From the NCBI RefSeq assembly GCF_003967535.1, contig NZ_BIFR01000001.1:3347001-3411000 (forward strand): DNA of 64,000 nucleotides, in the 5' to 3' direction. The notes beneath the pieces were generated by a model. It had not been told where the DNA came from and ran no database searches. It worked only from the letters and a program-made list of their open reading frames with translations. Each line of letters opens with the position of its first letter. Within the stretch, counting starts at the first letter, position 1. The position numbers and the translations under genes are program-made. This document shows positions 44,831 to 54,383 of the stretch, piece after piece. The stretch is from Tengunoibacter tsumagoiensis (GTDB taxonomy: Bacteria > Chloroflexota > Ktedonobacteria > Ktedonobacterales > Ktedonobacteraceae).

Positions 44831-45724
44831 CTGGAAGACAGCAATCTCTGGGCGACAATTGAGCCGTACTTGCGGTTTGACCATACCCAGGCCGCGATTT
44901 GTATACTGCCACATAGTCCCCAGTTGATAGAGTCCACAGGGATATTTCTCACAGAGAGGAGGAAGCGCCAGTGCTCCATGGAACGGGATCCGCACCTGAC
45001 CACCATGCGAATGGCCTGAAAGTTGAAGTCCATAGCGGCCAGACTGTGCTGTAACATCGGCAAAATCGGGCTCATGCACAAGAAGAATGGCAGCCCCCTC
45101 TGCCGGTAAGGATGCCGTCAGATCTGCGAGAAGCGGCTGGTGTGACCAGATAGATGCAGGAGTGCCACGATTGCTCGGCCAGAGATCATCCAGACCCACA
45201 ATATGCAAGAGATCATTGCCGCGTTTCAGCGTATGAGTGGCATTCTTGAGTTCATGGATATTGTTGGTACGTAGACAATAGCGAATAAATTCAGCGCCTG
45301 CGGGATGATCGTGATTGCCTAACGTCGCCAATACACCATCAGGAGCTTTCAATTTACCCAATTCTTTTAACGTATCCTCTGAGCTATCCAGATAGTCCGT
45401 AACAAAATCGCCAGTGATCACAACCAGATCAGGCTTCAATGCATTGGTCATACTTACAACGTTTGCCAGACGTTCGGCAGTCATCCAGGTATCATCCGTA
45501 TGAAAGTCGCTTAATTGCACAAGGCGGTAATTATGAAAAGCAGGTGTCATACGGGGCAGGTGTAAGTAATGATATGTGACCTCGACCCAGGCTGGCTCAA
45601 TCTTTTTTGAATAATAGATTGTCCCTGCCCCTGTAGCCCCCAGACCGACCGTCGTCAGCAGCGTATTGCGCAAAATGTGGCGCCTTGTCATATTCTGTGG
45701 TTTTCTCTCTTGCTGGTCTTCCAT
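44816..45724 (-). CDS. Membrane-anchored or Tat-exported metallophosphoesterase (YkuE-like)
   Basis: 302 residues. N-terminal TRRHILRNTLLTTVGLGATG is a Tat-like signal or uncleaved anchor (twin arginine then hydrophobic stretch). The metallophosphoesterase blocks are clear: VQLSDFHTD, VVITGDFVTD, ATLGNHDH, LLVHEPD and GHSHGGQV. This is the pattern of YkuE/YaeI-type enzymes reported on UDP-diacylglucosamine or membrane-related phosphodiesters. GGAG lies five bases before ATG 45724. Overlaps the end of the P-type ATPase gene tail to tail. Confidence 0.88.
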   Translation of the reverse strand: MEDQQERKPQNMTRRHILRNTLLTTVGLGATGAGTIYYSKKIEPAWVEVTYHYLHLPRMTPAFHNYRLVQLSDFHTDDTWMTAERLANVVSMTNALKPDLVVITGDFVTDYLDSSEDTLKELGKLKAPDGVLATLGNHDHPAGAEFIRYCLRTNNIHELKNATHTLKRGNDLLHIVGLDDLWPSNRGTPASIWSHQPLLADLTASLPAEGAAILLVHEPDFADVTAQSGRYGLQLSGHSHGGQVRIPFHGALALPPLCEKYPCGLYQLGTMWQYTNRGLGMVKPQVRLNCRPEIAVFQLLSR

Positions 45725-45830
45725 TGTGCTCCGTATCTATTCCTGTGAGCCTGCATCGTCTACGCATGTGATAAGTATCGTGCCAGTCCCTCTTGTACTG
45801 TACCAAATCCATGTATAAAAATGCAAGATG

Positions 45831-47264
45831 TCAGGATTTTTGATGGGTTACACGTTTTTGCGCTATGCCTTGCTTCCACAAAGCGTTCATCTCGCGACGA
45901 AGCTTCCGTGTCATCCACCAGCTTTTACCATACAGGAAAGGTCCATACAAATAGCCTTTCATTTGTATTCTTATCAATTCCTGAGGATAGTCATGATCTT
46001 GCTGCCGATCTAAAAAAGTATTGTGTGTCACTTTAGGTGCAGTTTTTACAAATAAACGTTTCAAGATTGCCAGAGGAACAGTAGTGAAAAGGGCCAGGAA
46101 TAATTTGGGATAGCGCAAGAAGATATGGACTAAATAAGCGGTAAAGCCAACGCCATATCCGAATATCTGATAGCGTAGCTTCGCCATCTCTCTGCGGTGG
46201 AGATGATAAATAATGGCTCCAGGGTCAATGGCTAGCTGTTTATTGTGTGCTGTCACGTCAAGAAAGAATGCGATGTCTTCGGCTCCCATCGTTGGCGTCC
46301 CTGTTCCAAGGAACATGGCAAATCCTCCAATTTGTTGGAGAAAACTGGCTCGAGCCGCCATATTAGCGCCATGTCCACACATGTTACCGCTATAGATCTG
46401 CTGATATCTGAGCTTCTTATCGATAATGCGAGGTTGAAATCTGCTGCGAGCCTCTTCATCTGTCGCAATCCAACTTGCATTTTCAAACCAGAGTTGGGCA
46501 GGAGTATCTAATTCTAAGGGCATAGTAAAACCGGTAGCGCAGACAATATCGTTGGATTGACTGAGAGCAGAGACCAATTGTGTGAGCCAGTGGCGATCAA
46601 CGATGACATCATCATCTGTGAAGGCAAGAAATTCGCTACGAGCTTCGATAATGCCTCGATTGCGAGCGCAGGAGATACCAGGGTGATCCTCACGAATATA
46701 ACGAATTTTCTGTTCGTTTGGAAAGGATGCTTGTATCATTTCTGCGGTAGCATGAGAGGTAGGTGCGTTATCTACAATGATAATCTCGTAGTCCAGATAT
46801 TCAAGTTTAAGTAACGCCTGTAGACAATTGCGAAGCTCCAGTGGTCGATCGCGTGTAGAAATAATGATACTGGCAAACGGAGCCTGAGCAAGAAACTGTT
46901 CGCGGACTTTCAGGCATGCTGGATGATCTGGATGCAAGACCCCTTGTTCAGGAAGAGCATCAATCGGAGGCAGTCCATCAGCCTGTAAATGATCAAGGAT
47001 ACTCCGTTTTAATTTCTGCCAGATGATGGGACCATAGGTTTGTGGGGGAAGTCCATCCCCGTTCAGGCGGAGCTCAACGACTCCAAGAGGAAAGGTATGG
47101 AATTTGATCAGGCAGAGGGCCTTTGTATAGTGTTGTTGTTTTTCGCTATGAAAAGCCGCAATAAAAGGTAAAGGCTGGCTTAACTCTATTTCTAGAACCT
47201 GTAAAGGAAGTAATTTATCAGCGTTGTCGATGGCTATCGAATTATTTAGAGGCACTTGAGGCAT
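45831..47264 (-). CDS. Family 2 glycosyltransferase
   Basis: 477 residues. Residues 1-160 are an unassigned N-terminal domain. The GT-A domain begins with FASIIISTRDRPLELRNCLQAL, then DYEIIIVDNAPTS, GISCARNRGI and the DXD-type metal site in LAFTDDDVIVDRHWL. A later AEDIAFFLD pattern is the usual acceptor-side ED motif. The C-terminal part has a short hydrophobic segment (FLALFTTVPLAIL) that may attach it to the membrane. AGGAG lies six bases before ATG 47264. Likely transfers a sugar to an envelope lipid, polysaccharide or metabolite; acceptor unknown. Confidence 0.86.
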   Translation of the reverse strand: MPQVPLNNSIAIDNADKLLPLQVLEIELSQPLPFIAAFHSEKQQHYTKALCLIKFHTFPLGVVELRLNGDGLPPQTYGPIIWQKLKRSILDHLQADGLPPIDALPEQGVLHPDHPACLKVREQFLAQAPFASIIISTRDRPLELRNCLQALLKLEYLDYEIIIVDNAPTSHATAEMIQASFPNEQKIRYIREDHPGISCARNRGIIEARSEFLAFTDDDVIVDRHWLTQLVSALSQSNDIVCATGFTMPLELDTPAQLWFENASWIATDEEARSRFQPRIIDKKLRYQQIYSGNMCGHGANMAARASFLQQIGGFAMFLGTGTPTMGAEDIAFFLDVTAHNKQLAIDPGAIIYHLHRREMAKLRYQIFGYGVGFTAYLVHIFLRYPKLFLALFTTVPLAILKRLFVKTAPKVTHNTFLDRQQDHDYPQELIRIQMKGYLYGPFLYGKSWWMTRKLRREMNALWKQGIAQKRVTHQKS

Positions 47265-47320
47265 TGTGAACTCCTGAATGTTCGAAAAAATAGCACAAAT
47301 ATAGGGCTTCTCATTGGGTG

Positions 47321-47369
47321 ATTGAGGAGCTCAGTTGCGGCTTTCCCTACGCCAACTGAGCTCCTCAAT
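47321..47369. terminator. Perfect 17-bp hairpin between glycosyltransferase and thioesterase genes
   Basis: Arms ATTGAGGAGCTCAGTTG (47321-47337) and its complement (47353-47369) pair perfectly around a 15-base loop. No strong T-run on either strand (TTATTTTAC on plus). It lies in the gap after the thioesterase stop, so it may end or stabilise that transcript. Confidence 0.6.
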
Positions 47370-47390
47370 GCTTATTTTACAAAGTGAGAT

Positions 47391-48257
47391 CTAAAGAGCA
47401 GTGTCTATCTCATTAAGGTGCGCCTGAATAGCTGTTACCAGTTCATGAATATTTTTATCGAGCATATCCATATAATAGCCATCGATAATCGTAGAAGTCT
47501 CAGGATTTTCAAAAGGGCTCCACCGTGAACGATATCTGAGATTTTCGCTGGCCCAGATAAAAGAGATGTGTTCGGGCTGAAACATTGGCGTGTAATTTGA
47601 ACCTAATGAGATAAAGGCATGGGCATAGTCATAGAAAAGAGTATTGATTGGTGGAAACATTCTATTTAATTTTGGATCGCGAGCCAGGACGACCGAAAGG
47701 CCCTTGAGATGAGGATTATCGGCATGGTGTGTCTTTCTATACACATATCTGGTTATTTGTCCAATGCGTAAAAAAAGAACCTGTTGCTGAAATTTGTTGA
47801 GCGAAAATATGGTGCCACATAGATTGACTAATTTGCGAATAAAAATATGTCGTTCATCGACCTCTGAGGGAGAGATCAGAATAAGTGAAGCAACCGTTAC
47901 GCCTTGAGCTTGAAGTTGGCGAGCCATTTCATAGACAAGAAAGGCCCCGCTGCAAAAACCAATCAAGTGATAGGGTCCTTCAGGTTGAATGGTACGAATA
48001 GCTTGAATATTGATCGTAGCCAGATCCTCTAATGTTGTTGGTTTGATCTCTCCACCATAATTATAGCAATCGACTGCATAGAATGGTTGTTTTGATCCCA
48101 GAGTGCGTGAGAGCGTAAAACAGACCAGTGGTGGGTGATCATCTCGATCGCCATGAAAAAAAAAGATGGGTTTTTTTAAGGGGGAGCCTTTTCCCGCCTG
48201 AATAGTATGGATACGTACTTGCGTATCCAGAATCACTTTTGGAGTCGCTGCAACCAT
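47391..48257 (-). CDS. Alpha/beta-hydrolase thioesterase with Cys nucleophile elbow
   Basis: 288 residues, type I thioesterase fold of the kind found at the end of NRPS and PKS lines. The nucleophile elbow is LIGFCSGAFLVYEMA, where the usual G-x-S-x-G reads G-F-C-S-G, so Cys replaces Ser; such Cys thioesterases exist in NRPS systems and favour aminolysis or lactone formation. The oxyanion-side IFFFHGD and the final histidine region (DMLDKNIHELV) are present. It ends next to a glycosyltransferase and starts 32 bases after the mannosidase-like gene. Substrate is presumably a carrier-protein thioester. Confidence 0.8.
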   Translation of the reverse strand: MVAATPKVILDTQVRIHTIQAGKGSPLKKPIFFFHGDRDDHPPLVCFTLSRTLGSKQPFYAVDCYNYGGEIKPTTLEDLATINIQAIRTIQPEGPYHLIGFCSGAFLVYEMARQLQAQGVTVASLILISPSEVDERHIFIRKLVNLCGTIFSLNKFQQQVLFLRIGQITRYVYRKTHHADNPHLKGLSVVLARDPKLNRMFPPINTLFYDYAHAFISLGSNYTPMFQPEHISFIWASENLRYRSRWSPFENPETSTIIDGYYMDMLDKNIHELVTAIQAHLNEIDTAL

Positions 48258-48288
48258 AAACTGTGAGCCTTTCGCGTCAAAAAAGAAA

Positions 48289-50814
48289 TTAGAGAGAGAC
48301 GTGTATGTCGGTAAAAGAATTAAGAGCCTTTAAGGAAACGAATTGATGAGTTGACTTTGTTCCAGCGAGCGAAATAGTTTTTTGACTATCTGGTCGCATA
48401 TGAAAGTAATTATCCGATGGGTGCAAAGGGCCAGCGTTAATAGCGATAGATTGTGCAAAGTTTTTTGTCTGGATGGTAAGTTCATACCTTCCAGGGTATT
48501 GCTGCACCTGAACCTGAAGCCCGGTCTCTGTTTCCTGGGTTACCGGTTGTCCATGTGGAAAATAGAATGCTTCGCCAATCAGTTTGCCCGAATCTTTATG
48601 GGTAAGAGTTGCGGTCACCAGCGTATGGTCAGGTGGCCCAAACCTGTAGGCATAGGTCAGATCACGAAAATGTTTGAAGAGAGCATCCACATGGAGTTCA
48701 GTCTGTTGGTGAGAAGCCAGGGCCAGGTCTCGGCTCTCTCTGGCCAGTAGCGTGCCAGGTGTACGATAAAGTTCAACCTGAAGCGTCGCCTGTGTCTCCT
48801 GAGCCGTCTCATTGATAATGTGGAGCCAGAGCCCATTCAGGCCTTCATCGGCAAAGAAGCAAGTTTGTGGTTGTAGAATACGTTTAAGATAATAATAGGC
48901 AGCTTTGGGCGTGCCATGAGCATCGATGACGCCCCAGCCAGCGCCCGGCCAGAGATCGCGATAGAACCAGATCAGGCCACCGTTGCAGGTCGAGCCCTGC
49001 CGTCTCCATTCAGCAAAGACCGCCGCCATAATTTCGCCGGTCACCACACGGCTAAATGCCAGATAGCGTTCGCGTTGACCATAGCGGAGCTGTAGTGGTT
49101 GGAGCCCATAAAATTGTTCCAGATAGTAATCGCGAATATCCTCAAAATCCCAGGTTGCTCCATTATCGCGCGGAACACGAGCCTTCCAGTGTGGATAGTG
49201 AACGGGTTGCTCATGTGCGCGTAAAAAGCGCTCGATAGTCTCTTCTTCGGGGACATTAGCGAAGGCCAGACATTCAGAGGCAAAACGCACTTCGCTACGA
49301 CGGGCGTCCTCTAATGGCCTGAGATAGGCTCCCACCCCCTGATAGTGAGAATTACCACGATTGCTCAAAAAAGGCAGTGCGCCCCCACTGGGGCTCGAGG
49401 GCCAGTAAGGAACCTTTGTCAGTTGCTGGCAGAGAGTTGGCAGGTGTTGATAAAAGAAAGCAGACTGTGCCAGTGCAGTGTCCAGACCCAACATGGCTAC
49501 CTGTTGTTCGATCTCGCTATTGCCGCAGAGAACGGTCAGGCAGGGGTGGTTCTGGATACGCTGAAGCTGCTGAGAACATTCTAACAGGCAATTTTCTAGA
49601 AAAGCCTCCTGAGTGGTAGGATAATCCAGATTTGCAAACAGAAAATCTTGCCAGATAAGGATGCCCAATTCATCGCAGAGATCGTAGAATATATCAGCCT
49701 CATAGACCATTGTTCCACCCACGCGTAGCATATTCATCCCTGCCTGTTGAGCGAGCAGAAGAGCTTCTCGGTATTCCGCTTCAGTCCCTGTCAGGGTCAG
49801 CATATGAAGTGGGGTCCAGCAGGCTCCCCGGCAAAAGATCTTCTCTCCGTTAAAACGAACGCCAAAGCCACCTTCTTCCTCCGAAAGCAGCTCAACACGG
49901 CGGAAGGCCAGATGTCCACAATCGATCACAATGGTAGTTGTGGCATAGTGAAGACAGAGACTCGTAGGGTAGAGAGGCTGTTCACCATGCGTATGAGGCC
50001 ACCAGGGCTGTATGGATTCCAGGCAAAGTGTTGCACTCAGCGAAAATCGCCCATCTTCCAGTGCCTGAACGTTGATAGGAAGACTTTGTCCATCTATCTC
50101 TAGAGAGGCGTTTGCTGGGAGCTCTTGCGTAAGAGAGTGAGCTTCGACATGAAGCACTATCTGTCCTTGCGTATTGGTGATATCCAGCCATGGCTGGATA
50201 TCAAACCGTTCGATAGAGAGTGCATGGCGCGATTCCACAGTGATTGGCCTCCAGGGCCCCACTGCTTGAATGGGCGGAGACCAGCCAGGCATACGACCTA
50301 AAAAAGTAGTGCGCCACCAGCGCAATTGCTGTTGCTCAACCAACTGAGTATGCCAGTGAGGACGTGGTCTCCTGGAAGTGAGATGTGGCTGAAGGGCTTG
50401 AAAGTGGAGATACAGCGTATTCTCAGGCTGAAGCAGAGCGCTGATCTCCACCTCATAGCGACGAAACATATTCTCACTAATGAGAATTTGTTGCCCATTG
50501 AGCCAGACCGTCGCCAGAGATGCCAGGCCAGCGAATACCAGCACAGACTGCTCAGCCTGTTCTGGCGCAGTGAAAGAGCAGCGATACCACCAATCTAGCG
50601 TATCTGCATTCAGGGGTCGTTCAATATCCCAACGTTTATGCTGTTGTAACGTCTGCAATGCTGTGCCAGGGACAGAGGTCGAGAGCCATTCCAACTCAGC
50701 CTGAGCGCTCAACTGTTGTGGATTCTGATAGCTTCCAGGCTCGGTCGCAAGCAGTTCCCAATCTTCTGCAAGGAGCATTGTGGTCGTGGTCGTCATACTA
50801 CGAATGTGTGTCAT
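48289..50814 (-). CDS. GH2 family beta-mannosidase-like glycoside hydrolase
   Basis: About 841 residues with the GH2 layout: N-terminal sugar-binding jelly roll (WWYRCSFTAPEQ, FAGLASLATVWLNGQ), immunoglobulin-like domain, TIM barrel and C-terminal beta domains. Acid/base Glu is in VLCGNSEIEQQ and the nucleophile Glu in RFASECLAFANVPEEE, both as expected for beta-mannosidases. There is no signal peptide, so it acts in the cytoplasm on internalised or endogenous sugar. ATG 50814 follows GGAGGGAG; the preceding gene stop is just 23 bases upstream. Its place in a cluster with a carrier-protein ligase is unusual. Confidence 0.86.
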   Translation of the reverse strand: MTHIRSMTTTTTMLLAEDWELLATEPGSYQNPQQLSAQAELEWLSTSVPGTALQTLQQHKRWDIERPLNADTLDWWYRCSFTAPEQAEQSVLVFAGLASLATVWLNGQQILISENMFRRYEVEISALLQPENTLYLHFQALQPHLTSRRPRPHWHTQLVEQQQLRWWRTTFLGRMPGWSPPIQAVGPWRPITVESRHALSIERFDIQPWLDITNTQGQIVLHVEAHSLTQELPANASLEIDGQSLPINVQALEDGRFSLSATLCLESIQPWWPHTHGEQPLYPTSLCLHYATTTIVIDCGHLAFRRVELLSEEEGGFGVRFNGEKIFCRGACWTPLHMLTLTGTEAEYREALLLAQQAGMNMLRVGGTMVYEADIFYDLCDELGILIWQDFLFANLDYPTTQEAFLENCLLECSQQLQRIQNHPCLTVLCGNSEIEQQVAMLGLDTALAQSAFFYQHLPTLCQQLTKVPYWPSSPSGGALPFLSNRGNSHYQGVGAYLRPLEDARRSEVRFASECLAFANVPEEETIERFLRAHEQPVHYPHWKARVPRDNGATWDFEDIRDYYLEQFYGLQPLQLRYGQRERYLAFSRVVTGEIMAAVFAEWRRQGSTCNGGLIWFYRDLWPGAGWGVIDAHGTPKAAYYYLKRILQPQTCFFADEGLNGLWLHIINETAQETQATLQVELYRTPGTLLARESRDLALASHQQTELHVDALFKHFRDLTYAYRFGPPDHTLVTATLTHKDSGKLIGEAFYFPHGQPVTQETETGLQVQVQQYPGRYELTIQTKNFAQSIAINAGPLHPSDNYFHMRPDSQKTISLAGTKSTHQFVSLKALNSFTDIHVSL

Positions 50815-50836
50815 GATATCTTCTCCCTCCACCTCT

Positions 50837-51820
50837 TTACCGTAGCAGATAGGAGAGGGCATGCATAGCTTGCTCCCAGTGATCTTCCAGTGCATCAAAA
50901 AAAGGTGCAATCGCAAATGGTTTCTTATTGTGTGCAGTACGGGCTGTCTTTAAGAGCAGCGTCTGAGCATTGGTTGAGATCTCCTCAAAGTGTTTTGCGG
51001 CCTCTAGCAATGATGAATCTTGAGAACTGGAGGCTAACCAGCGCAGGAAGAGACTGGCATATTCGTAGCTGGCTCCAAATTGACGGAGATGAGCAAAGGC
51101 ATAGCCATGGAAATCGGCCAGATTTTGTGCCTGGATCTGATCTAGATACCCTTGAAAGGCCTGACGATAGGCAAGAAACGGGTTCAGGTCAGGTCGTCGT
51201 TGATAGTGTTCGCGCAACAGTTCTGTGCTCAGCAGTTGTAATTCAGTTTCATTGAGGCGTTTCAGATGGTTCAGTTTCGCGATCTCTACGTATGGTGGTA
51301 GGACGACCCCGGTGGTTCCTTCCAACTGAAAGATCCCCACAAAATCCTCTCCCTGCAACGTATAATAGCTGCTATTATGGAAGTAGCCCAACTTCTGTTG
51401 TTCCAGGTCAATCATCTGGACACCAATCGTCGTTTTTTCGTGTTGCTGATGATAATTTGTTGCATGGACATCGGGCAGATAAAAAGCATCGACCTCGATC
51501 AGCACCAGCCGATTTTTGCCGACCTGAACCAGCAGGTGATCCAGCATAGCATGCCAGATATTCAGCTCCTGTACATCAATCCCATAGAGGCGAAGGAGAT
51601 CATAGGATGGGACTTTGAAGAAGGTCCATTGATCCCCTTCAAAGTCAATTCCAATCGTAAAGGCAAACGAGGCAATTGGATGAAGGTGCAGTGCATGTAA
51701 AGCCTCGATCCAGAGATCCATATAGCAGTTGGATTGTGGCCAGATTCGCTCGCCATTGTGTAACCAGTGTGGCGTATACGCGGAGGATGGCACCATAGGA
51801 AAAGCGGTATTTATGGCCAT
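50837..51820 (-). CDS. DUF1839 family protein
   Basis: 327 residues. The beginning (HWLHNGERIWPQSNCYMDLWIEALHALHLHPIA in pieces) and the central EVDAFYLPD and GVQMIDLE patterns are those I associate with DUF1839, whose reported neighbours include carrier-protein ligases of the aminoacyl-tRNA-synthetase fold. Function unknown; a cysteine (C42 in the longer reading) after an N-terminal WPQSNCY motif is reminiscent of a transferase nucleophile, but this is a guess. The start codon overlaps the end of the ligase gene upstream by about ten bases, so translation is coupled. No membrane segments. Confidence 0.72.
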   Translation of the reverse strand: MAINTAFPMVPSSAYTPHWLHNGERIWPQSNCYMDLWIEALHALHLHPIASFAFTIGIDFEGDQWTFFKVPSYDLLRLYGIDVQELNIWHAMLDHLLVQVGKNRLVLIEVDAFYLPDVHATNYHQQHEKTTIGVQMIDLEQQKLGYFHNSSYYTLQGEDFVGIFQLEGTTGVVLPPYVEIAKLNHLKRLNETELQLLSTELLREHYQRRPDLNPFLAYRQAFQGYLDQIQAQNLADFHGYAFAHLRQFGASYEYASLFLRWLASSSQDSSLLEAAKHFEEISTNAQTLLLKTARTAHNKKPFAIAPFFDALEDHWEQAMHALSYLLR

Positions 51821-52731
51821 AAAATATGTTTCACCTCGGCAGGCCATTCAGCCAGGATAAAACCATGGGCGCGGAAGAGCCCCAGGGTAATGCGTTCTAG
51901 ACCAAAGCCAATACAGGCTGTGTGGGCTACCTGACCATCGTGCGTAACAATATTGAACTTGCTCCCAAAATGGTCTTGATGATAATTGACGGAGACAACC
52001 GCTGTCTGAGGTTCATTCGAATTGACCGGTGCCAGGAGCTCAAATTTGAGCTCTTGCTCCTGCTGGCTTGCCCCAAGCAAACGACCTCCAGGTCCAAAGA
52101 AGGGATCAGTAGCAATCTCTTGAAGTGCATGCAGGCCAAGACTCTGTAGAAACTCCAGACCGCGCCCAACCCAGAGCCGGCGCCATTGATCAACCACGTC
52201 AGGAGTGCCAAGACGCACAAACTCACGTTGACGAAAGGATTGCATACGTCCTGGATCGGAGGATGGCTCATGGCGGAAACAGTAGGATGAGACATCAATA
52301 GTTCGCCCAGGACCGGGTAAAGTGGTGCCAGAGAGAGTTGCATAGATGGGATAGCAGGAGGCAGGTGTCAGCACCAGATTTGTGGAAGCTAGATGTTCAC
52401 CCCAATCCTCTTGCTCCTCAATCGCCTTTAATAATGGACTATGTTGTTTGTGCGTCCCCTCAAAACTATGGATAGACCCCAATAATTGAGGAAAAGATTT
52501 CATGTAACCACTTATCTCAACCGTTGAGCGGCTCATGACGGGGGGGAAACGCATCACCTCAGGCTGTTGATCGCATCCAATGGAGGTAATGCGCGCCTCA
52601 ATGGCCGTCACCACCTCCTCAAAGGTTCCGCTGCGTCCATACACACCTTGAACTGTAGAAGGAATCAGCAGTCCATAGTGAAAAAGCTGTTGCAGGAATG
52701 ATGATTCTGTAAACTGCGTATCGTAGGACAT
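51811..52731 (-). CDS. Amino acid:[carrier protein] ligase (class II aaRS-like)
   Basis: 306 residues with the catalytic core of class II aminoacyl-tRNA synthetases, related to seryl-tRNA synthetase, but no tRNA-binding domain. It fits the described amino acid:[carrier protein] ligases that activate glycine or alanine and load it on a phosphopantetheine carrier. C126 (PASCYPIY), E170 (FRQREFVRLG) and C273 (HTACIGFGLERI) sit at the positions of the zinc-binding Cys-Glu-Cys site of that family. Motif 2 and 3 patterns (YCFRHEP, GFGLERI) are clear. It overlaps DUF1839 and follows an acyl-CoA dehydrogenase gene by 17 bases. No carrier protein gene is visible nearby. Confidence 0.87.
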   Translation of the reverse strand: MSYDTQFTESSFLQQLFHYGLLIPSTVQGVYGRSGTFEEVVTAIEARITSIGCDQQPEVMRFPPVMSRSTVEISGYMKSFPQLLGSIHSFEGTHKQHSPLLKAIEEQEDWGEHLASTNLVLTPASCYPIYATLSGTTLPGPGRTIDVSSYCFRHEPSSDPGRMQSFRQREFVRLGTPDVVDQWRRLWVGRGLEFLQSLGLHALQEIATDPFFGPGGRLLGASQQEQELKFELLAPVNSNEPQTAVVSVNYHQDHFGSKFNIVTHDGQVAHTACIGFGLERITLGLFRAHGFILAEWPAEVKHILWP

Positions 52732-52748
52732 AGTCTCTTTTCTCGCTT

Positions 52749-53951
52749 CTAATAGGTTTCTTTATGGATCAGTAGCAGAGCAGCATTGGTCGTGTAGAGG
52801 CGTTCATTACTAATCATCAGGCTAGCGGAGAAAGCATCGCGCAGATGGCGAGCAACACTGAAAGGGGAATCCTCGCTATAGCCAGCCAGACCACAGACTG
52901 CCAGAGCCAGCTGGACAATCTGGACAACCAGCTGAGAAGAGAGCAACTTCACATTATTCAGGCGGATAGCGTACCCCATATCAGCGGCTGCGTCTTCAAG
53001 TTGTTCTGGATGACTCAGCATGTCGGCGTACTCGCGGACAGCCTCCTGGAGATGAGCACGCATCAACTGAAGTTGAGCAGTTCCTTCGACCAGCTTATCG
53101 TCACCTGGAATAGCCGTCACCCGTTGCTGTCGAGCTTTCATTTGCAAGAATTTTTGGGCTCGTTTCAGAGCATCAGTAGCAATCCCTTGCCAGCACCCCG
53201 ACCAGATCAAATGAGTAAAGGGGACCATTGTCTGAGCTGCGATATCGCCAAATGAAAGCGGCAAAATCTGTTCAGCAGAGAAGCTTGCATTGAGAGTAAA
53301 AGCAGGGCTACAGGTACCACGCATTCCCAATGTATTCCAATTGCCCGTTTTTGTGAGAGCTGTTTCTTCACGGCGCAAGAGAAGTAGCACCTGATCAGTT
53401 GCAGCAGCGGTGGGATTGCGGCGAGCTGTTACGAGAAAGCCATCGGCATATTCACCATAAGAGATAGCTGTTGATTTCTTTTCAAGTGTACAGAGCGTGT
53501 CTTCATCATGCTCTACCGCAGCAATACTGGTACGAATATTTCCGCCTACCCCTACTTCAGAGGTGACTGAAGCCAGCAACAACTGTTTCTCAACCATCTC
53601 GCGTAGATACGCTTGAAAAAAAGGCAGAGATTGACCATGGTGAACAATACTGGCGACCTGGATCTGATGCATCGCCCAGACCATAGCGCTGGAGGCACAA
53701 TATTGTGAGAGGGTCTGGGCAATCACCACCAGATCATCGATTGATAAGCCAAGACCACCATACTGTTGAGGAACATAGGCAGACAACAAAGATTCTTTAC
53801 GAAGTGCCGTAAGCGCTTCATGAGGGAAACGAGCTTCACGATCCACAGAGGCCGCAGCAGGGGCAATAATCTCCTGTCCCAGTCGATGGATGGTCTGGAG
53901 CAACTCTGCTCGTGTTTGAGAGACTTCTGGATGAGAATGTATAAGATCCAT
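52749..53951 (-). CDS. Acyl-CoA dehydrogenase family flavoprotein
   Basis: About 400 residues with the acyl-CoA dehydrogenase fold: N-terminal helical domain, central beta domain (SVTSEVGVGGNIRTS, then the loop RGTCSPAFTL), C-terminal four-helix domain. The likely catalytic base region is not the classical glutamate pattern, so a variant oxidation or a dehydrogenase acting on a carrier-bound aminoacyl group is possible. ATG 53951 has AAAGGAG 12 bases upstream; ATG 53981 has none. It heads the minus-strand unit that continues into the ligase and DUF1839 genes. Confidence 0.84.
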   Translation of the reverse strand: MDLIHSHPEVSQTRAELLQTIHRLGQEIIAPAAASVDREARFPHEALTALRKESLLSAYVPQQYGGLGLSIDDLVVIAQTLSQYCASSAMVWAMHQIQVASIVHHGQSLPFFQAYLREMVEKQLLLASVTSEVGVGGNIRTSIAAVEHDEDTLCTLEKKSTAISYGEYADGFLVTARRNPTAAATDQVLLLLRREETALTKTGNWNTLGMRGTCSPAFTLNASFSAEQILPLSFGDIAAQTMVPFTHLIWSGCWQGIATDALKRAQKFLQMKARQQRVTAIPGDDKLVEGTAQLQLMRAHLQEAVREYADMLSHPEQLEDAAADMGYAIRLNNVKLLSSQLVVQIVQLALAVCGLAGYSEDSPFSVARHLRDAFSASLMISNERLYTTNAALLLIHKETY

Positions 53952-53981
53952 GAGTGAGAAATGCTCCTTTACTCCTGACAT

Positions 53982-54383
53982 AGAGGGATAGGATGAGCGC
54001 TCCCTGAGAGAAACATACCTTTTAAATAAAAAAATAGTTTACATGGGAAAAATATCTGATATGTGAGCAAAATATTTTCTGCATTTCTATATTATGTTAA
54101 AACGTTCAGCACGTCAAAATTTTAAGAATTTCTGGCTACAATGGGTAAGCCCAACCATTTTTCTGTTCTCTACTATGGTAGGAGGGGATGAGTATCTTGA
54201 TCAAGGAGAGTAAGGAGAAATCTAAGACCTCCTTATACCTCTTGACAGGATATTGCTTGTGTAATTGGAAGAATGTAAAGTGTATGGTTTTTCATATAGC
54301 CTCAGAACTTAAGGATACTCAAAAGAGCAGTCACCGTCGTCCACTGAGAGGGGATAAATAGATCAGAGGGAAAGGGAAAGTTT
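53982..54383. other. AT-rich divergent intergenic region
   Basis: About 400 bases between the acyl-CoA dehydrogenase and photolyase genes, AT-rich, with no credible gene. A TTGACA at 54242-54247 is a possible -35 box of the photolyase, but no matching -10 box at 17 bases is evident. Confidence 0.4.
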
